NCBI RefSeq assembly: GCF_000478605.2
Contig: NZ_ASHX02000001.1
Span: forward strand, 2,519,895-2,583,894
Reading direction: 5' to 3'
From: Streptomyces thermolilacinus SPC6
Lineage (GTDB): Bacteria > Actinomycetota > Actinomycetes > Streptomycetales > Streptomycetaceae
Length of the DNA stretch: 64,000 nucleotides
Positions 39,767 through 48,953 of the stretch are shown piece after piece. The translations under genes were made by a program, and so were the position numbers. Below the pieces are notes generated by a model. The model was not told the origin of the DNA, made no database searches, and worked only from the letters and a program-made list of their open reading frames with translations. Positions within the stretch are counted from its first letter, which is position 1. Each line of letters begins with the position of its first letter.

Positions 39767-40020
39767 CGGTACGGCGAGGTCTGCGAACGGGCGCCAGGAG
39801 GTGTTCAGTCCGTCCGCACAGGAATCGCAGCCGTCCGAGCGGCCGCATGATCTTCGTCACGCCGCCGTCTCGACGTGGCTCAGCTCCGGGGTGGAGCCCG
39901 CCCGGCGCCCCAACGGGCCGGGGGCTCGCTCGTCATCCTCCTCCGTGCGTGCGCGAAGTCCTGGAGGGCGGCGACGCTGCGGCGAACGCCAAGATCTCCG
40001 CCCGGCTGAACCAGCGCCGC
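39767..40020 (+). pseudogene. Remnant of a tyrosine-recombinase integrase C-terminus
   Basis: Fragments in three frames together spell the end of an actinobacterial integrase: RYGEVCERA, then RQEVFSPSAQESQ and RPHDLRHAAVSTWLSSGVEPA (box II HxxRH), then GGSLVILLRACAK, then EVLEGGDAAANAKISARLNQ. At least three frame shifts and loss of the N-terminal part make it a pseudogene. The catalytic Tyr expected in LLRVYAK appears as Cys (TGC for TAC). It ends about 175 bp from the 3' end of tRNA-Tyr, the site where an SLP1-like element would integrate. Confidence 0.7.
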
Positions 40021-40145
40021 GTCGGCGCCAGCGGTGGGGATCTGCGCGGCCCGGGCCCGCCCGCGCACCGCGCACTCAACCTGGTGGAGGGGGGTGTCGA
40101 GCGGGACAGGGCGAGGCAGTCGGGGCTTCGCCCTGCCATCACAGC

Positions 40146-40188
40146 GAAACGGCCCCTGATCGCGTTTCCGCAGATCAGGGGCCGTTTC
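40146..40188 (-). terminator. 16-bp perfect hairpin after tRNA-Tyr
   Basis: GAAACGGCCCCTGATC (40146-40161) pairs fully with GATCAGGGGCCGTTTC (40173-40188). It starts seven bases beyond the tRNA 3' end on the minus strand, and TCGCTG follows the stem. It probably terminates the tRNA-Tyr transcript. Confidence 0.8.
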
Positions 40189-40194
40189 ATCGCG

Positions 40195-40276
40195 TGGCGG
40201 CGCCAGGATTCGAACCTGGGTAGGCTAAGCCGACGGATTTACAGTCCGCTCCCATTGGCCACTCGGGCACACCGCC
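40195..40276 (-). tRNA. tRNA-Tyr (GTA)
   Basis: It is an 82-nt class II tRNA on the minus strand: acceptor GGCGGTG/CGCCGCC, anticodon stem-loop GCGGACTGTAAATCCGT with anticodon GTA, a long variable arm (CGGCTTAGCCTACC) and T-arm CCAGGTTCGAATCCTGG. The discriminator is A. tRNA-Tyr genes are known integration sites of actinomycete elements, and the integrase relic lies at its 3' side. Confidence 0.95.
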
Positions 40277-40468
40277 ATGGGATGTCGCCTTGAGCGGCCC
40301 CCTTTCGGCGGTGCTCGCTGGCAACGACGTAAACAATACCTGATCCCCAGGGGTGGTTCGCCACCGGATTTGATCAGCGCTGGGGGTGGGTGGGGGTGGC
40401 TAGGCTTGGGGTGGCGGTCGGCGCTGGGCCGCCGCTCACCCACCACCCGAGGCAAGGAGCCACAGGAC

Positions 40469-40957
40469 ATGGCCGACTCCAGTTTCGACATCGTCTCGAA
40501 GGTCGAGCGGCAGGAGGTCGACAACGCCCTCAACCAGGCGGCGAAGGAGATCTCCCAGCGCTACGACTTCAAGAACGTCGGGGCGTCGATCTCCTGGTCC
40601 GGCGACAAGATCCTGATGCAGGCGAACTCCGAGGACCGGGTCAAGGCGATCCTCGACGTGTTCGAGTCCAAGCTGGTGAAGCGGGGCATCTCGCTGAAGT
40701 CGCTGGACGCCGGCGAGCCGCAGCTGTCCGGCAAGGAGTACAAGATCTTCGCGACGATCCAGGAGGGCATCTCCCAGGAGAACGCCAAGAAGGTCGCCAA
40801 GATCATCCGCGATGAGGGCCCCAAGGGTGTCAAGGCGCAGGTGCAGGGCGAGGAGCTGCGGGTCAGCTCCAAGAGCCGGGACGACCTGCAGGCCGTGATC
40901 GCGCTGCTGAAGGGCAAGGACTTCGACTTCGCGCTGCAGTTCGTGAACTACCGCTGA
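40469..40957 (+). CDS. YajQ-family nucleotide-binding protein
   Basis: The product is 162 aa from ATG 40469, with AAGGAG upstream. [28 protein letters not shown] and KYDFKN-like [13 protein letters not shown] open the first ferredoxin-like domain. The second ends [34 protein letters not shown] and ALQFVNYR. Length and motifs are standard for the UPF0234/YajQ family. Members in other bacteria bind cyclic di-GMP or tRNA; which applies here is unknown. It is transcribed alone. Confidence 0.92.
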   Translation: MADSSFDIVSKVERQEVDNALNQAAKEISQRYDFKNVGASISWSGDKILMQANSEDRVKAILDVFESKLVKRGISLKSLDAGEPQLSGKEYKIFATIQEGISQENAKKVAKIIRDEGPKGVKAQVQGEELRVSSKSRDDLQAVIALLKGKDFDFALQFVNYR

Positions 40958-41017
40958 CCCTGTCGGCGGGCGGGACGGGGGCGGACGCGGCCTTGGTGGC
41001 CGGTCCGCCCCCGCCCC

Positions 41018-41104
41018 GTCGGTGCCCCGCCTCGTCGGTGCCCCGCCTCGTCGGTGCCCCGCCTCGTCGGTGCCCCGCCCCGTCGGTGCCCCGCCTCGTC
41101 GGTG
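41018..41104. repeat. Five 16-bp tandem repeats downstream of the YajQ gene
   Basis: GTCGGTGCCCCGCCTC is repeated five times from 41018 to 41097 (one copy has CCCC for CCTC). A partial sixth copy (GTCGGTGC) follows, with another GTCGGTGCC at 41123. It lies between the YajQ and ogt genes. The unit resembles the 15-bp array at 23081 in GC content but is unrelated in sequence. Confidence 0.9.
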
Positions 41105-41184
41105 CGCGCGCGTGAGTGACTCGTCGGTGCCTTGTGTCGGATTTTCGCCAGCGGCGGGTGGGCGGCGGGGTCCAGACTGGGGGC

Positions 41185-41688
41185 ATGACGGTGTACGCGC
41201 GGGTCGATGGACCGCTGGGCAGCATGTTGTTGGTGGGCGAGGAGACCTCGGACGGGTCCGCGGCGCTGGCGTCGCTGTCGCTCCCGGAGCAGAGGGGCGC
41301 GGTCACGGTGCGGGACGGGTGGCGGCACGCACCCGAGGCGTTCACGCACGTCGCGGAGCAGCTGGCGGACTACTTCGCCGGGCGGGTGAAGGACTTCGAC
41401 GTTCCGCTGGCGGCGGGTGAGGCGGGCACGCCGTTCCAGCGGAAGGTGTGGCGGGCCCTGGAGGAGATCCCGTACGGCGAGACCGCCTCGTACGGCCAGA
41501 TCGCGGCGCGCGTCGGGGTGTCGGGGGCCGGCGTGCGGGCCGTGGGGACGGCCATCGGGCGCAATCCGCTGCTGGTCGTGCGGCCCTGCCACCGGGTGAT
41601 CGGGGCGGACGGATCGCTGCGAGGGTACGCGGCGGGGCCGCAGCGCAAGGAGCTGCTGCTCGGCCTGGAGGGTGCGCTCGTACGGTGA
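41185..41688 (+). CDS. ogt: O6-methylguanine-DNA methyltransferase
   Basis: The product is 167 aa, ATG start. The C-terminal domain has GTPFQRKVWRALEEIPYGETASYGQIAARVG (HTH) and the suicide cysteine motif NPLLVVRPCHRVIGADGSLRGYAAG. The N-terminal ribonuclease-like domain is short. It transfers alkyl groups from O6-alkylguanine to its own Cys. Its stop overlaps the GTG of the AlkB gene, forming a two-gene direct-reversal repair operon. No Ada-type regulatory domain is fused to it. Confidence 0.94.
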   Translation: MTVYARVDGPLGSMLLVGEETSDGSAALASLSLPEQRGAVTVRDGWRHAPEAFTHVAEQLADYFAGRVKDFDVPLAAGEAGTPFQRKVWRALEEIPYGETASYGQIAARVGVSGAGVRAVGTAIGRNPLLVVRPCHRVIGADGSLRGYAAGPQRKELLLGLEGALVR

Positions 41689-42362
41689 CGGACGCGCTGT
41701 TCCCGTTGGGCCGCGGGCGCGCGGAGGTCGCGCCCGGGGCGGTGCACGTGCCGGGATGGCTGTCCCTGGAGCGGCAGCGGGAGCTGGTCGAGGCGTGCCG
41801 GGCGTGGGCGCGGGGGCCGGTGCCGATCCGGCACACGGTGCTGCCGGGCGGTGGGGTGATGTCGGTGCGCACCGTGTGCCTGGGCTGGCACTGGCTGCCG
41901 TACCGGTACTCGCGGACCGCCGACGACGTGAACGGGGCGCCCGTCGCGCCGTTCCCCGGCTGGCTCGCGGACCTGGGGCGGGAGGCCGTCGCCGCCGCGT
42001 ACGGGGAGGATGGCGGCTACCGGCCCGACGCGGCGCTGATCAACTTCTATGACGGGGACGCCCGCATGGGCATGCACCAGGACCGTGAGGAGCGGTCGGG
42101 TGCTCCCGTCGTGTCGCTGAGCATCGGGGACGCGTGTGTCTTCCGCTTCGGCAACACGGAGGGGCGGGGGCGCCCGTACACCGATGTGCGGCTGGAGTCG
42201 GGCGATCTGTTCGTCTTCGGCGGGCCGTCGCGGTTCGCGTACCACGGGGTGCCGAAGGTGTACGCGGGCACGGGCGACCCGGCGGTGGGGCTTCGTGCCG
42301 GGCGGCTCAACATCACGCTGCGGGAGACGGGGATCGGTCAGGGCGGTTCCCTCCGTTCGTGA
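41685..42362 (+). CDS. alkB: AlkB-type Fe(II)/2-oxoglutarate DNA dealkylase
   Basis: The product is 225 aa from GTG 41685, coupled to ogt by GTGA. The metal and cosubstrate motifs are MGMHQDREE (HxD) near residue 129, YHGV (second His) near 189, and RLNITLRETG (RxNxTxR) near the end. The nucleotide-recognition lid is between residues 60 and 90. It oxidatively removes methyl groups from 1-methyladenine and 3-methylcytosine. With ogt it covers both classes of directly reversible alkylation damage. Confidence 0.92.
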   Translation: MTDALFPLGRGRAEVAPGAVHVPGWLSLERQRELVEACRAWARGPVPIRHTVLPGGGVMSVRTVCLGWHWLPYRYSRTADDVNGAPVAPFPGWLADLGREAVAAAYGEDGGYRPDAALINFYDGDARMGMHQDREERSGAPVVSLSIGDACVFRFGNTEGRGRPYTDVRLESGDLFVFGGPSRFAYHGVPKVYAGTGDPAVGLRAGRLNITLRETGIGQGGSLRS

Positions 42363-42449
42363 CCGACGCCGCCCGGTGTCGGGCCGTGTCGGCGGGCCGG
42401 GCGCCCGGCGGGCGCGGGCGGGGTGGTGCGCGTCAGTAGGGTGCGGCGC

Positions 42450-43706
42450 ATGGCAGAGACTTTGCGGCGGTCGCTCGGGGTGTTCGACGCGGTCGTGATC
42501 GGGCTGGGCTCGATGGTGGGTGCCGGGATCTTCGCGGCGCTGGGCCCGGCCGCGGGGGCCGCCGGGAGCTGGCTCCTGGTCGGACTGGCCCTGGCCGGTG
42601 CGGTCGCGTACTGCAACGCGATGGCGTCGGCCCGGCTGGCCGCGCGCTACCCGGCGTCCGGCGGCACCTATGTGTACGGGCGTGAGCGGCTGGGTCCTTT
42701 CTGGGGGTACCTGGCGGGCTGGGCGTTCATCGTCGGCAAGACGGCGTCGTGCGCGGCGATGGCGCTGACCGTGGGGGCGTACGTGTGGCCGGGGCAGGCG
42801 CACGCGGTTGCGGTGGCGGCCGTGGTGGCGCTGACGGCGGTGAACTACGGCGGTGTGCAGAAGTCGGCGCTGGTGACGCGGTCGATCGTGGCGGTGGTTC
42901 TGGCGGTGCTGGCGGCCGTGGTGGTCTCCTCGCTGGGGTCGGGCGCGGCGGACGCCGGGCGGCTGGAGCTGGGGGGTGACGCCTCGCCCGGCGGGGTGTT
43001 GCAGGCGGCGGGGCTGCTGTTCTTCGCGTTCGCCGGGTACGCGCGGATCGCGACGCTCGGCGAGGAGGTCAGGGACCCGGAGCGGACGATCCCCCGCGCG
43101 ATCCCGCTGGCGCTGGGCATCGCGCTGGTCGTGTACGCGTGCGTGGCGGTCTCCGTTCTGTCGGTGCTGGGCTCCGGGCGGCTGGCCGAGGCGACGGCTC
43201 CGCTCGCGGAGGCGATGAGGGCGGCCGGGGTCGAGTGGATGGTTCCGGTGGTGCGGGTGGGCGCCGCGGTGGCGGCGCTCGGTTCGCTGCTGGCGCTGAT
43301 CCTCGGCGTGTCGCGGACGACGCTGGCGATGGCGAGGGACGGTCATCTGCCGCGCACGCTCGCCGCGGTCCACCCGAGGTTCCGGGTGCCGCACCATGCC
43401 GAGCTGGTGGTGGGGCTGGTCGTCGCGGTGGTGGCGGCGACCGCCGATCTGCGGGGCGCCATCGGGTTCTCGTCGTTCGGAGTGCTGGTGTACTACGCGA
43501 TCGCCAACGCGTCGGCGTGGACGCTGGTGTCGCGGCTGTCGTCGGTGCGGGTCCTGGCGGTCTGCGGTCTGGCGGGCTGCCTGGTGCTGGCCTTCTCGCT
43601 GCCGCTGTCGTCGGTCCTGGCGGGCGCGGGTGTGCTGGCGGCGGGCGCGGTGCTCTACGCCGTGCGCGGCGGCTCCGGGGGGGAGCAGCAGGGGCGGGAG
43701 CGGTAG
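42450..43706 (+). CDS. APC-superfamily amino-acid permease
   Basis: The product is 418 aa from ATG 42450; the ribosome site is weak. About 11-12 transmembrane segments are visible. The first carries the unwound-helix motif GLGSMVGAGIFAALGPAAGAAG, characteristic of APC transporters, and the third region has ASGGTYVYGRERLGPFWGYLAGW. FFAFAGYARIATLGEEVRDPERTIPRAI is the conserved segment of helices 6-7. It would import an amino acid or related cation by proton symport; the substrate is not evident. Confidence 0.88.
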   Translation: MAETLRRSLGVFDAVVIGLGSMVGAGIFAALGPAAGAAGSWLLVGLALAGAVAYCNAMASARLAARYPASGGTYVYGRERLGPFWGYLAGWAFIVGKTASCAAMALTVGAYVWPGQAHAVAVAAVVALTAVNYGGVQKSALVTRSIVAVVLAVLAAVVVSSLGSGAADAGRLELGGDASPGGVLQAAGLLFFAFAGYARIATLGEEVRDPERTIPRAIPLALGIALVVYACVAVSVLSVLGSGRLAEATAPLAEAMRAAGVEWMVPVVRVGAAVAALGSLLALILGVSRTTLAMARDGHLPRTLAAVHPRFRVPHHAELVVGLVVAVVAATADLRGAIGFSSFGVLVYYAIANASAWTLVSRLSSVRVLAVCGLAGCLVLAFSLPLSSVLAGAGVLAAGAVLYAVRGGSGGEQQGRER

Positions 43707-43771
43707 GGGCCGTCGGCCCGCTGTGTGGCGGACCGGCCGACGGGTGGCGTGCACCGGCGTCGGCCGGACGG

Positions 43772-44323
43772 TCATGTGCGTGCGGGCGCCGACCGCGCGC
43801 GGTGGTCCGGCCAGGGGGCCAGGTCTCCGGCGAACTCCTCGTCGTCGGCGAACCACCCCGTACCGTCCAGCCACGCCGTGAACCAGGCGGTGAGGCTCGG
43901 TGCCAGGACGTACCAGGCCTGGTCGACATCGCCCGGGTTCGGCTCGAACAACAGCACCGTGCCGTCCCGCGTCCGGCAGTCCACACAGGCCAACATGGCG
44001 CAGCCCAGGTCGGCCATGGGAAGTACGCCCTCCGGCCATGGCCATGCGGCGTCCTCTGCGAGGCCCGTCCTCCGCAGGGCGTCGTAGCGGGCGACGGCGC
44101 GGCGCAGGGGGAAGAGGCCGTAGTCGGGGCCGAAGCCGCCGTCAGCGACCGTCGTGTGGAGGGCCGCGAGGAGTGGCGGGAGCCGGAAGCCGAGCGTGGA
44201 CTCGGCGGCGTCGATGTCGGCCGGGCCGACGGGTGGAGGGATGCGGCGGGGCCGGGCCGTCCAGGGGTGGGCGGGGGTGGCGGCGGCCACGATACGCGAC
44301 AGTGACTCTGTGTAATCATTCAT
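43772..44323 (-). CDS. SMI1/KNR4 (SUKH)-like protein
   Basis: The product is 183 aa, ATG start. PVGPADIDAAESTLGFRLPPLLAALHTTVADGGFGPDYGLFPL matches the opening of the SUKH fold, with the Leu-Pro-x-x-L helix and NGG-like turn. A short C-terminal part contains FEPNPGDVDQAWYVLAP and a helix with WFTAWLDG. SUKH proteins are widely used as immunity proteins against polymorphic toxins. No toxin gene is adjacent, so it may be an orphan. Confidence 0.8.
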   Translation of the reverse strand: MNDYTESLSRIVAAATPAHPWTARPRRIPPPVGPADIDAAESTLGFRLPPLLAALHTTVADGGFGPDYGLFPLRRAVARYDALRRTGLAEDAAWPWPEGVLPMADLGCAMLACVDCRTRDGTVLLFEPNPGDVDQAWYVLAPSLTAWFTAWLDGTGWFADDEEFAGDLAPWPDHRARSAPART

Positions 44324-44376
44324 GTGCCCATCATGGACCACGTCACTGACAGTCGCCCCGGCCTGTGGAAACTCCG

Positions 44377-44772
44377 CTACCAGCGGTCGGTGAAGGGCCG
44401 GTCGGAGGGCACGATCTCCTTGCCGAGGGGCAGCAGGGACACCGGGATCAGCTTGAAGTTGGCGATGCCGAGCGGGATGCCGATGATCGTGACGCACTGG
44501 GCGATGCCGGTGACGATGTGGCCGAGCGCCAGCCACCAGCCCGCGAGGAGCAGCCACAGGACGTTGCCGACGAAGGACGCACCGCCCGCGCCCCGGCGGT
44601 CCACGACCGTGCGGCCGAACGGCCAGAGCGCGTACCCGCCGATGCGGAACGCGGCCAGGCCGAACGGGATGCCGATGACGGTCACGCACAGCAGGACACC
44701 CGCGACCAGGTAGCCGAGGAACAGCCACAGGCCGGCGAGTATCAGCCAGATGATGTTGAGAATCGTCTTCAC
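44377..44772 (-). CDS. YccF-domain membrane protein
   Basis: The product is 131 aa from GTG 44772, which overlaps the htpX stop by four bases. It contains two YccF units: [47 protein letters not shown] and [46 protein letters not shown]. Each has two hydrophobic helices and the conserved IGIPxG turn. Function is unknown. The tight coupling to htpX suggests a role in membrane quality control. Confidence 0.88.
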   Translation of the reverse strand: MKTILNIIWLILAGLWLFLGYLVAGVLLCVTVIGIPFGLAAFRIGGYALWPFGRTVVDRRGAGGASFVGNVLWLLLAGWWLALGHIVTGIAQCVTIIGIPLGIANFKLIPVSLLPLGKEIVPSDRPFTDRW

Positions 44773-45632
44773 GGTCGATGACCTGCCATCTGTTCGAGTC
44801 GGGCGATTCGTTCCGCCATCGGCGGGTGGGTGGAGAACATCCGGGCCATGCCCTGGCCCGGCCGGAACGGGTTGGCGATCATCATGTGGCTGGCCGTCTC
44901 GATGCGCGGCTCGGGCGGCAGCGGCAGCCGCTGCGTGCCCGCCTCCAGCTTGCGCAGGGCGCTGGCCAGGGCCAGCGGGTCGCCGGTGAGCCGCGCGCCG
45001 GAGGCGTCCGCCTCGTACTCGCGGGACCGGCTGACGGCCAGCTGGATGACCGAGGCGGCGATGGGGCCCAGGATCATGATCAGCAGCATGCCGAGGAGGC
45101 CGGGGCCCTCGTCGTCGTCGGACCGGCCTACGGGGATGAGCCAGGCGAAGTTCACCAGGAACACGATCACGGACGCGAGGGCCCCGGCGACCGACGAGAT
45201 GAGGATGTCCCGGCTGTAGACATGGCTCAGCTCGTGCCCGATGACGCCGCGCAGCTCGCGCTCGTCGAGGAGCCGGAGGATGCCCTCCGTGCAGCACACC
45301 GCGGCGTTGCGCGGGTTGCGGCCGGTCGCGAAGGCGTTGGGGGCCTGCGTGGGTGAGATGTACAGGCGCGGCATCGGCTGCCGGGCCTGCGTGGACAGCT
45401 CGCGGACCATCCGGTACAGCTGCGGTGCCTCGAACTCGCTGACGGGGCGGGCACGCATCGCGCGCAGGGCCAGCTTGTCGCTGTTCCAGTACGCGTACGC
45501 GTTGGTCCCGAGGGCGACGAGGACGGCGACGACCAGGCCCGTGCGCCCGAAGAAACTGCCGATCAGGATGATCAGCGCGGACAGTCCTCCGAGGAGTACG
45601 GCGGTCCTGAGCCCGTTGTGCCGGCGGTGCAC
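44769..45632 (-). CDS. htpX: HtpX-family membrane zinc metalloprotease
   Basis: The product is 287 aa from GTG 45632. Two N-terminal transmembrane helices are followed by the cytoplasmic protease domain with [21 protein letters not shown], the zinc site [14 protein letters not shown] (HExxH), two more helices and the third ligand Glu in [13 protein letters not shown]. HtpX degrades misfolded membrane proteins. The length is standard. It is followed immediately by the yccF gene. Confidence 0.92.
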   Translation of the reverse strand: MHRRHNGLRTAVLLGGLSALIILIGSFFGRTGLVVAVLVALGTNAYAYWNSDKLALRAMRARPVSEFEAPQLYRMVRELSTQARQPMPRLYISPTQAPNAFATGRNPRNAAVCCTEGILRLLDERELRGVIGHELSHVYSRDILISSVAGALASVIVFLVNFAWLIPVGRSDDDEGPGLLGMLLIMILGPIAASVIQLAVSRSREYEADASGARLTGDPLALASALRKLEAGTQRLPLPPEPRIETASHMMIANPFRPGQGMARMFSTHPPMAERIARLEQMAGHRP

Positions 45633-45825
45633 GGTACGCCCTCCAAGTGGTGCGGCAGGGGAACCCTTCGCTGATGTTGCTCCACTCTCCAGTGGACCCT
45701 CCCGTACTGGTCAACGCCAGGCGGAGGTGGCGGGTTCCCTGCCGCGCGCCGGGCCGGGCGCTGAGCCGTTCGGGTGAAGCGGCGGGGGCGGGTGAGGGGC
45801 CGGGCTCGGGAGGCGGGCCCGGCCG

Positions 45826-47376
45826 TCAGAAGAGGGTGCTCGCCGCGAAGCGGAGGACCCACTGGGGGTAGCCGGACAGCAGCACACCGGCGACGGCGGT
45901 CAGCGCGATGGTGACCGTCACGGGGGCGGGCGCCCGGTGCCGTACGGCGGGGACCTGCTCGGCGGCGCCCTCCGGGGCGCGGAACAGGATGGCAGTCCAG
46001 CGCAGGTAGTAGTACAGGGCGACGACCACGTTCACGCCCATGATGACGGCGAGCCAGCCGAGACCCGCGTCGACGGCTGCGGCGAAGACGACGACCTTGG
46101 CGAACAGGCCGATGATGCCGGGCGGCAGACCGGCCAGGCACAGCAGGAAGAACGCCATGGCAAGGGCGGTGACCGGCCGGGTGGCGTACAGGCCCCGGTA
46201 GTCCGCGATCCGGTTCGCCGGGTGCGTACGGGCGACGAGCGCGGCGACGGCGAAGGCGCCCAGGTTCACCACGGCGTACATCAGGGCGTACGCGACGGTC
46301 GCGCCGATCTGGAGGTCGCTGGAGTACGCGGCGGCGGCGATCGGCACCAGCAGGTACCCGGCCTGGCCGACGGACGACCAGGCGAGGAGGCGGACGGCGC
46401 TGCACGCGCGCGTGGGGACCTGCCGCAGCGCGGCGACGTTGCCGACGGTCATGGTGAGCGCGGCGAGCACGGCGAGCGCCGGGCCCCACACGTCCGCGTA
46501 CGACGGGAAGGCCACGACCGTCACGAGGATGAGGCCGGTGAAGCCGACGGCCTTGCCGACGACGGACAGGTACGCGGCGACGGGCAGCGGCGCGCCGACG
46601 TACGTGTCGGGCACCCAGAAGTGGAACGGCGCGGCGGCTGTCTTGAACGCGAAGCCGACCAGGGTGAGGGCGACCCCCGCCTTGGCGAGGGTGCCGAGCT
46701 GGGCGGGGACGTCGTCGAGCTGCTGGGCGATCTCCGTGAGGTGGAGGGTGCCCGTGGAGGCGTAGACGAAGCTGACGCCGAGGAGGGTGACGGCGGTCGC
46801 GGTGACGGAGGAGAGGAAGAACTTCAGGGCCGCTTCGCCGGACATGCGGTCCCCGCGCTTGAGGCCGACGAGGGCGAAGGCGGGGAGGGAGGCGACCTCC
46901 AGGGCGACGACGAGGGTGGCGAGGTCGCGGGACGCGGGCAGCAGGGCGGCGCCCGCGGCGGAGGCCAGCAGCAGGAACCAGAACTCGCCCGCGGGCAGCT
47001 TCTCCTTGGTGTCCGTGACGGACAGCAGGGCGGTGAGAAGCGCGCCGCCGAGGACCAGGAGCTGGATGGCGAGGGTGAAGTGGTCGGCGGTGTAGCTGCA
47101 CGCGTCGGGGTCCTGCGTGAGGCAGAACGTCGCGCGGTCACCGGCGCTGAGCGGCAGGAGCGCGAGCAGCGCGGCGGCGAGACCCGCGGTGGCCGTCCAG
47201 GCGAGCAGCGGTTTGCGGGCCTGCGGGAGGAACAGGTCGGCGACGAGGACGGCCAGGGCGACGACGGCGGCGATGGTCGGCGGGGCGATGGCGGCCCAGT
47301 CCACGGCCTGTACGAGGTCGCCCTGTACGGGCGCGGCGGCCAGGGCGGTGGGGGCGGTCATGGCGGGGGCGGTCAC
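45826..47376 (-). CDS. nuoN: Complex I subunit N (antiporter-like)
   Basis: The product is 516 aa. GTG 47376 overlaps the nuoM stop (GTGA). It has about 14 transmembrane helices. The antiporter-type motifs are SGEAALKFFLSSVTATAVTLLG (with the conserved Glu/Lys pair region) and FAFKTAAAPFHFWVPDTYVGAP. It is the last gene of the reduced nuo operon. Its proton channel features look intact. An unusual ACSAVRLLAWSSVGQAGYLL replaces the common KRLLAYSSI motif. Confidence 0.93.
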   Translation of the reverse strand: MTAPAMTAPTALAAAPVQGDLVQAVDWAAIAPPTIAAVVALAVLVADLFLPQARKPLLAWTATAGLAAALLALLPLSAGDRATFCLTQDPDACSYTADHFTLAIQLLVLGGALLTALLSVTDTKEKLPAGEFWFLLLASAAGAALLPASRDLATLVVALEVASLPAFALVGLKRGDRMSGEAALKFFLSSVTATAVTLLGVSFVYASTGTLHLTEIAQQLDDVPAQLGTLAKAGVALTLVGFAFKTAAAPFHFWVPDTYVGAPLPVAAYLSVVGKAVGFTGLILVTVVAFPSYADVWGPALAVLAALTMTVGNVAALRQVPTRACSAVRLLAWSSVGQAGYLLVPIAAAAYSSDLQIGATVAYALMYAVVNLGAFAVAALVARTHPANRIADYRGLYATRPVTALAMAFFLLCLAGLPPGIIGLFAKVVVFAAAVDAGLGWLAVIMGVNVVVALYYYLRWTAILFRAPEGAAEQVPAVRHRAPAPVTVTIALTAVAGVLLSGYPQWVLRFAASTLF

Positions 47377-48950
47377 GGCTTGCCTCCTGCGAGGAGCTGC
47401 TGCACGGCCGGGTCGGTGAGGCCGAGGAGGACCGCGGGCCAGAGTCCGGCGAGGACGGTGAGGGCGGCGAGCGGGGTCCAGGCGGCGAACTCGTACGCCT
47501 GGACGTCGGCGACGGGCGGCTGGTCGGCCGCGGGCCCGGCGCCCATGCAGACGCGGCGGACGACGACGAGGAGGTACGCGGCGGTGAGGAGTGTGCCGAA
47601 GCAGGCGATGGCCGTGTAGGTGAGGAACGCGGGGCGGCTGAGGCCCTCGGCGGGCTGGAACGCGCCGAACATGGCGAGCATCTCGCCCCAGAACCCGGCG
47701 AGGCCGGGCAGGCCGAGGGAGGCGACGGCGCCGAACGCGAGGAGGCCGCCGAGGCGGGGGGCCCGGCCGTACAGGGCGGCGCCGGTCGCGCCCGCGAGCG
47801 TGTCCAGGTCGGCCGTGCCGTACCGGTCCTTGATCGCGCCGACGAGGAAGAAGAGGAGGCCGGTGATCAGGCCGTGGGCGATGTTGGCGAAGAGGGCGCC
47901 GTTGACTCCGGTGGGCGTCATGGTGGCGATGCCGAGGAGGACGAAGCCCATGTGGCCCACGGAGGAGTAGGCGATGAGGCGCTTCAGGTCGCCCTTGGCG
48001 CCTTTCCTGGCGAGGGCCAGGCAGGCCAGGGAGCCGTAGATGATCCCGGCGACCGCGAAGGCGGCGAGGTACGGGGCGAAGACGTGCATGCCCTCGGGCG
48101 CGATCGGAAGGACGATCCGGACGAACCCGTACGTACCCATCTTGAGGAGGACGCCCGCGAGGAGCACCGAGCCGACGGTCGGCGCGGCCGTGTGGGCGTC
48201 GGGCAGCCAGCTGTGCAAGGGCCACATCGGGGTCTTCACCGCGAGCCCGATCCCGATGGCCAGAACCACGATGACCTGGAGTGATGTGCTGAGGTCACGG
48301 CCGTTGTCAGTGGCGAGTGCCACCATGTCGAAGGTGCCGGCCTTCAGCCCGACGAGGAGCAGGCCGAGCAGCATGACGACCGAGCCGAGGAGGGTGAAGA
48401 GGATGAACTTCCAGGCGGCGGCCTGCCGCCCCTCGCCGCCCCACCGGGCGATGAGGAAGTACATCGGGATGAGCACCATCTCGAAGGCGAGGAAGAACAG
48501 CAGCAGGTCGAGGACGGCGAACGTCGCGAGCGTGCCGGACTCCAGGACGAGCAGCAGCGCGACGAAGCCCTTCGGGGAGGGGCCGGCGGGCGGCTTGAAG
48601 TAGCTGTACAGCGCGCAGAGGAAGGTCAGCAGCGCGGTCAGGACCAGGAGGGGGAGGGAGATGCCGTCCACACCGAGGTGGATGCGCACGTCGAGTGCGG
48701 GGATCCAGCTGATGTCCGTCGTGGCCTGCATCCTCGACGGCTGGTCGTGGTGGAAGCCGAGCGTGAGGGCGACGGCGGCGGCGAGGACCGCGCCGGTCAC
48801 GGTCACGCCGTGGCGGAGCACGGCCTGGTCGGGCGACTTCCCCTTCAGCCCGGGCGGGGCTGGCAGGAGGGCCGCGGCGGCGCCGATGAGCGGGCCGACG
48901 ACGATGAACGCGAGAAGGAACTGCATCACGGATTCGCTGATATCGATCAC
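47373..48950 (-). CDS. nuoM: Complex I subunit M (antiporter-like)
   Basis: The product is 525 aa from GTG 48950. Motifs FFLAFEMVLIPMYFLIARWGGEGRQAAAWKFILFTLLGS (channel Glu and Lys), PMWPLHSWLPDAHTAAPTVGSVLLAGVLLKMGTYGFVR and LKRLIAYSSVGHMGFVLLG are fully conserved. It has 14 predicted helices. It lies three bases after nuoL and overlaps nuoN. It pumps one proton per catalytic turn in a working complex. Confidence 0.95.
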   Translation of the reverse strand: MIDISESVMQFLLAFIVVGPLIGAAAALLPAPPGLKGKSPDQAVLRHGVTVTGAVLAAAVALTLGFHHDQPSRMQATTDISWIPALDVRIHLGVDGISLPLLVLTALLTFLCALYSYFKPPAGPSPKGFVALLLVLESGTLATFAVLDLLLFFLAFEMVLIPMYFLIARWGGEGRQAAAWKFILFTLLGSVVMLLGLLLVGLKAGTFDMVALATDNGRDLSTSLQVIVVLAIGIGLAVKTPMWPLHSWLPDAHTAAPTVGSVLLAGVLLKMGTYGFVRIVLPIAPEGMHVFAPYLAAFAVAGIIYGSLACLALARKGAKGDLKRLIAYSSVGHMGFVLLGIATMTPTGVNGALFANIAHGLITGLLFFLVGAIKDRYGTADLDTLAGATGAALYGRAPRLGGLLAFGAVASLGLPGLAGFWGEMLAMFGAFQPAEGLSRPAFLTYTAIACFGTLLTAAYLLVVVRRVCMGAGPAADQPPVADVQAYEFAAWTPLAALTVLAGLWPAVLLGLTDPAVQQLLAGGKP

Positions 48951-48953
48951 GGC

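Noticed and set aside
40277..40468. N-terminal extension of the YajQ gene and possible leader peptide
   Set aside because: The standard family N-terminus ([13 protein letters not shown]) starts at 40469 with AAGGAG upstream. The upstream frame overlaps the tRNA-Tyr promoter side.
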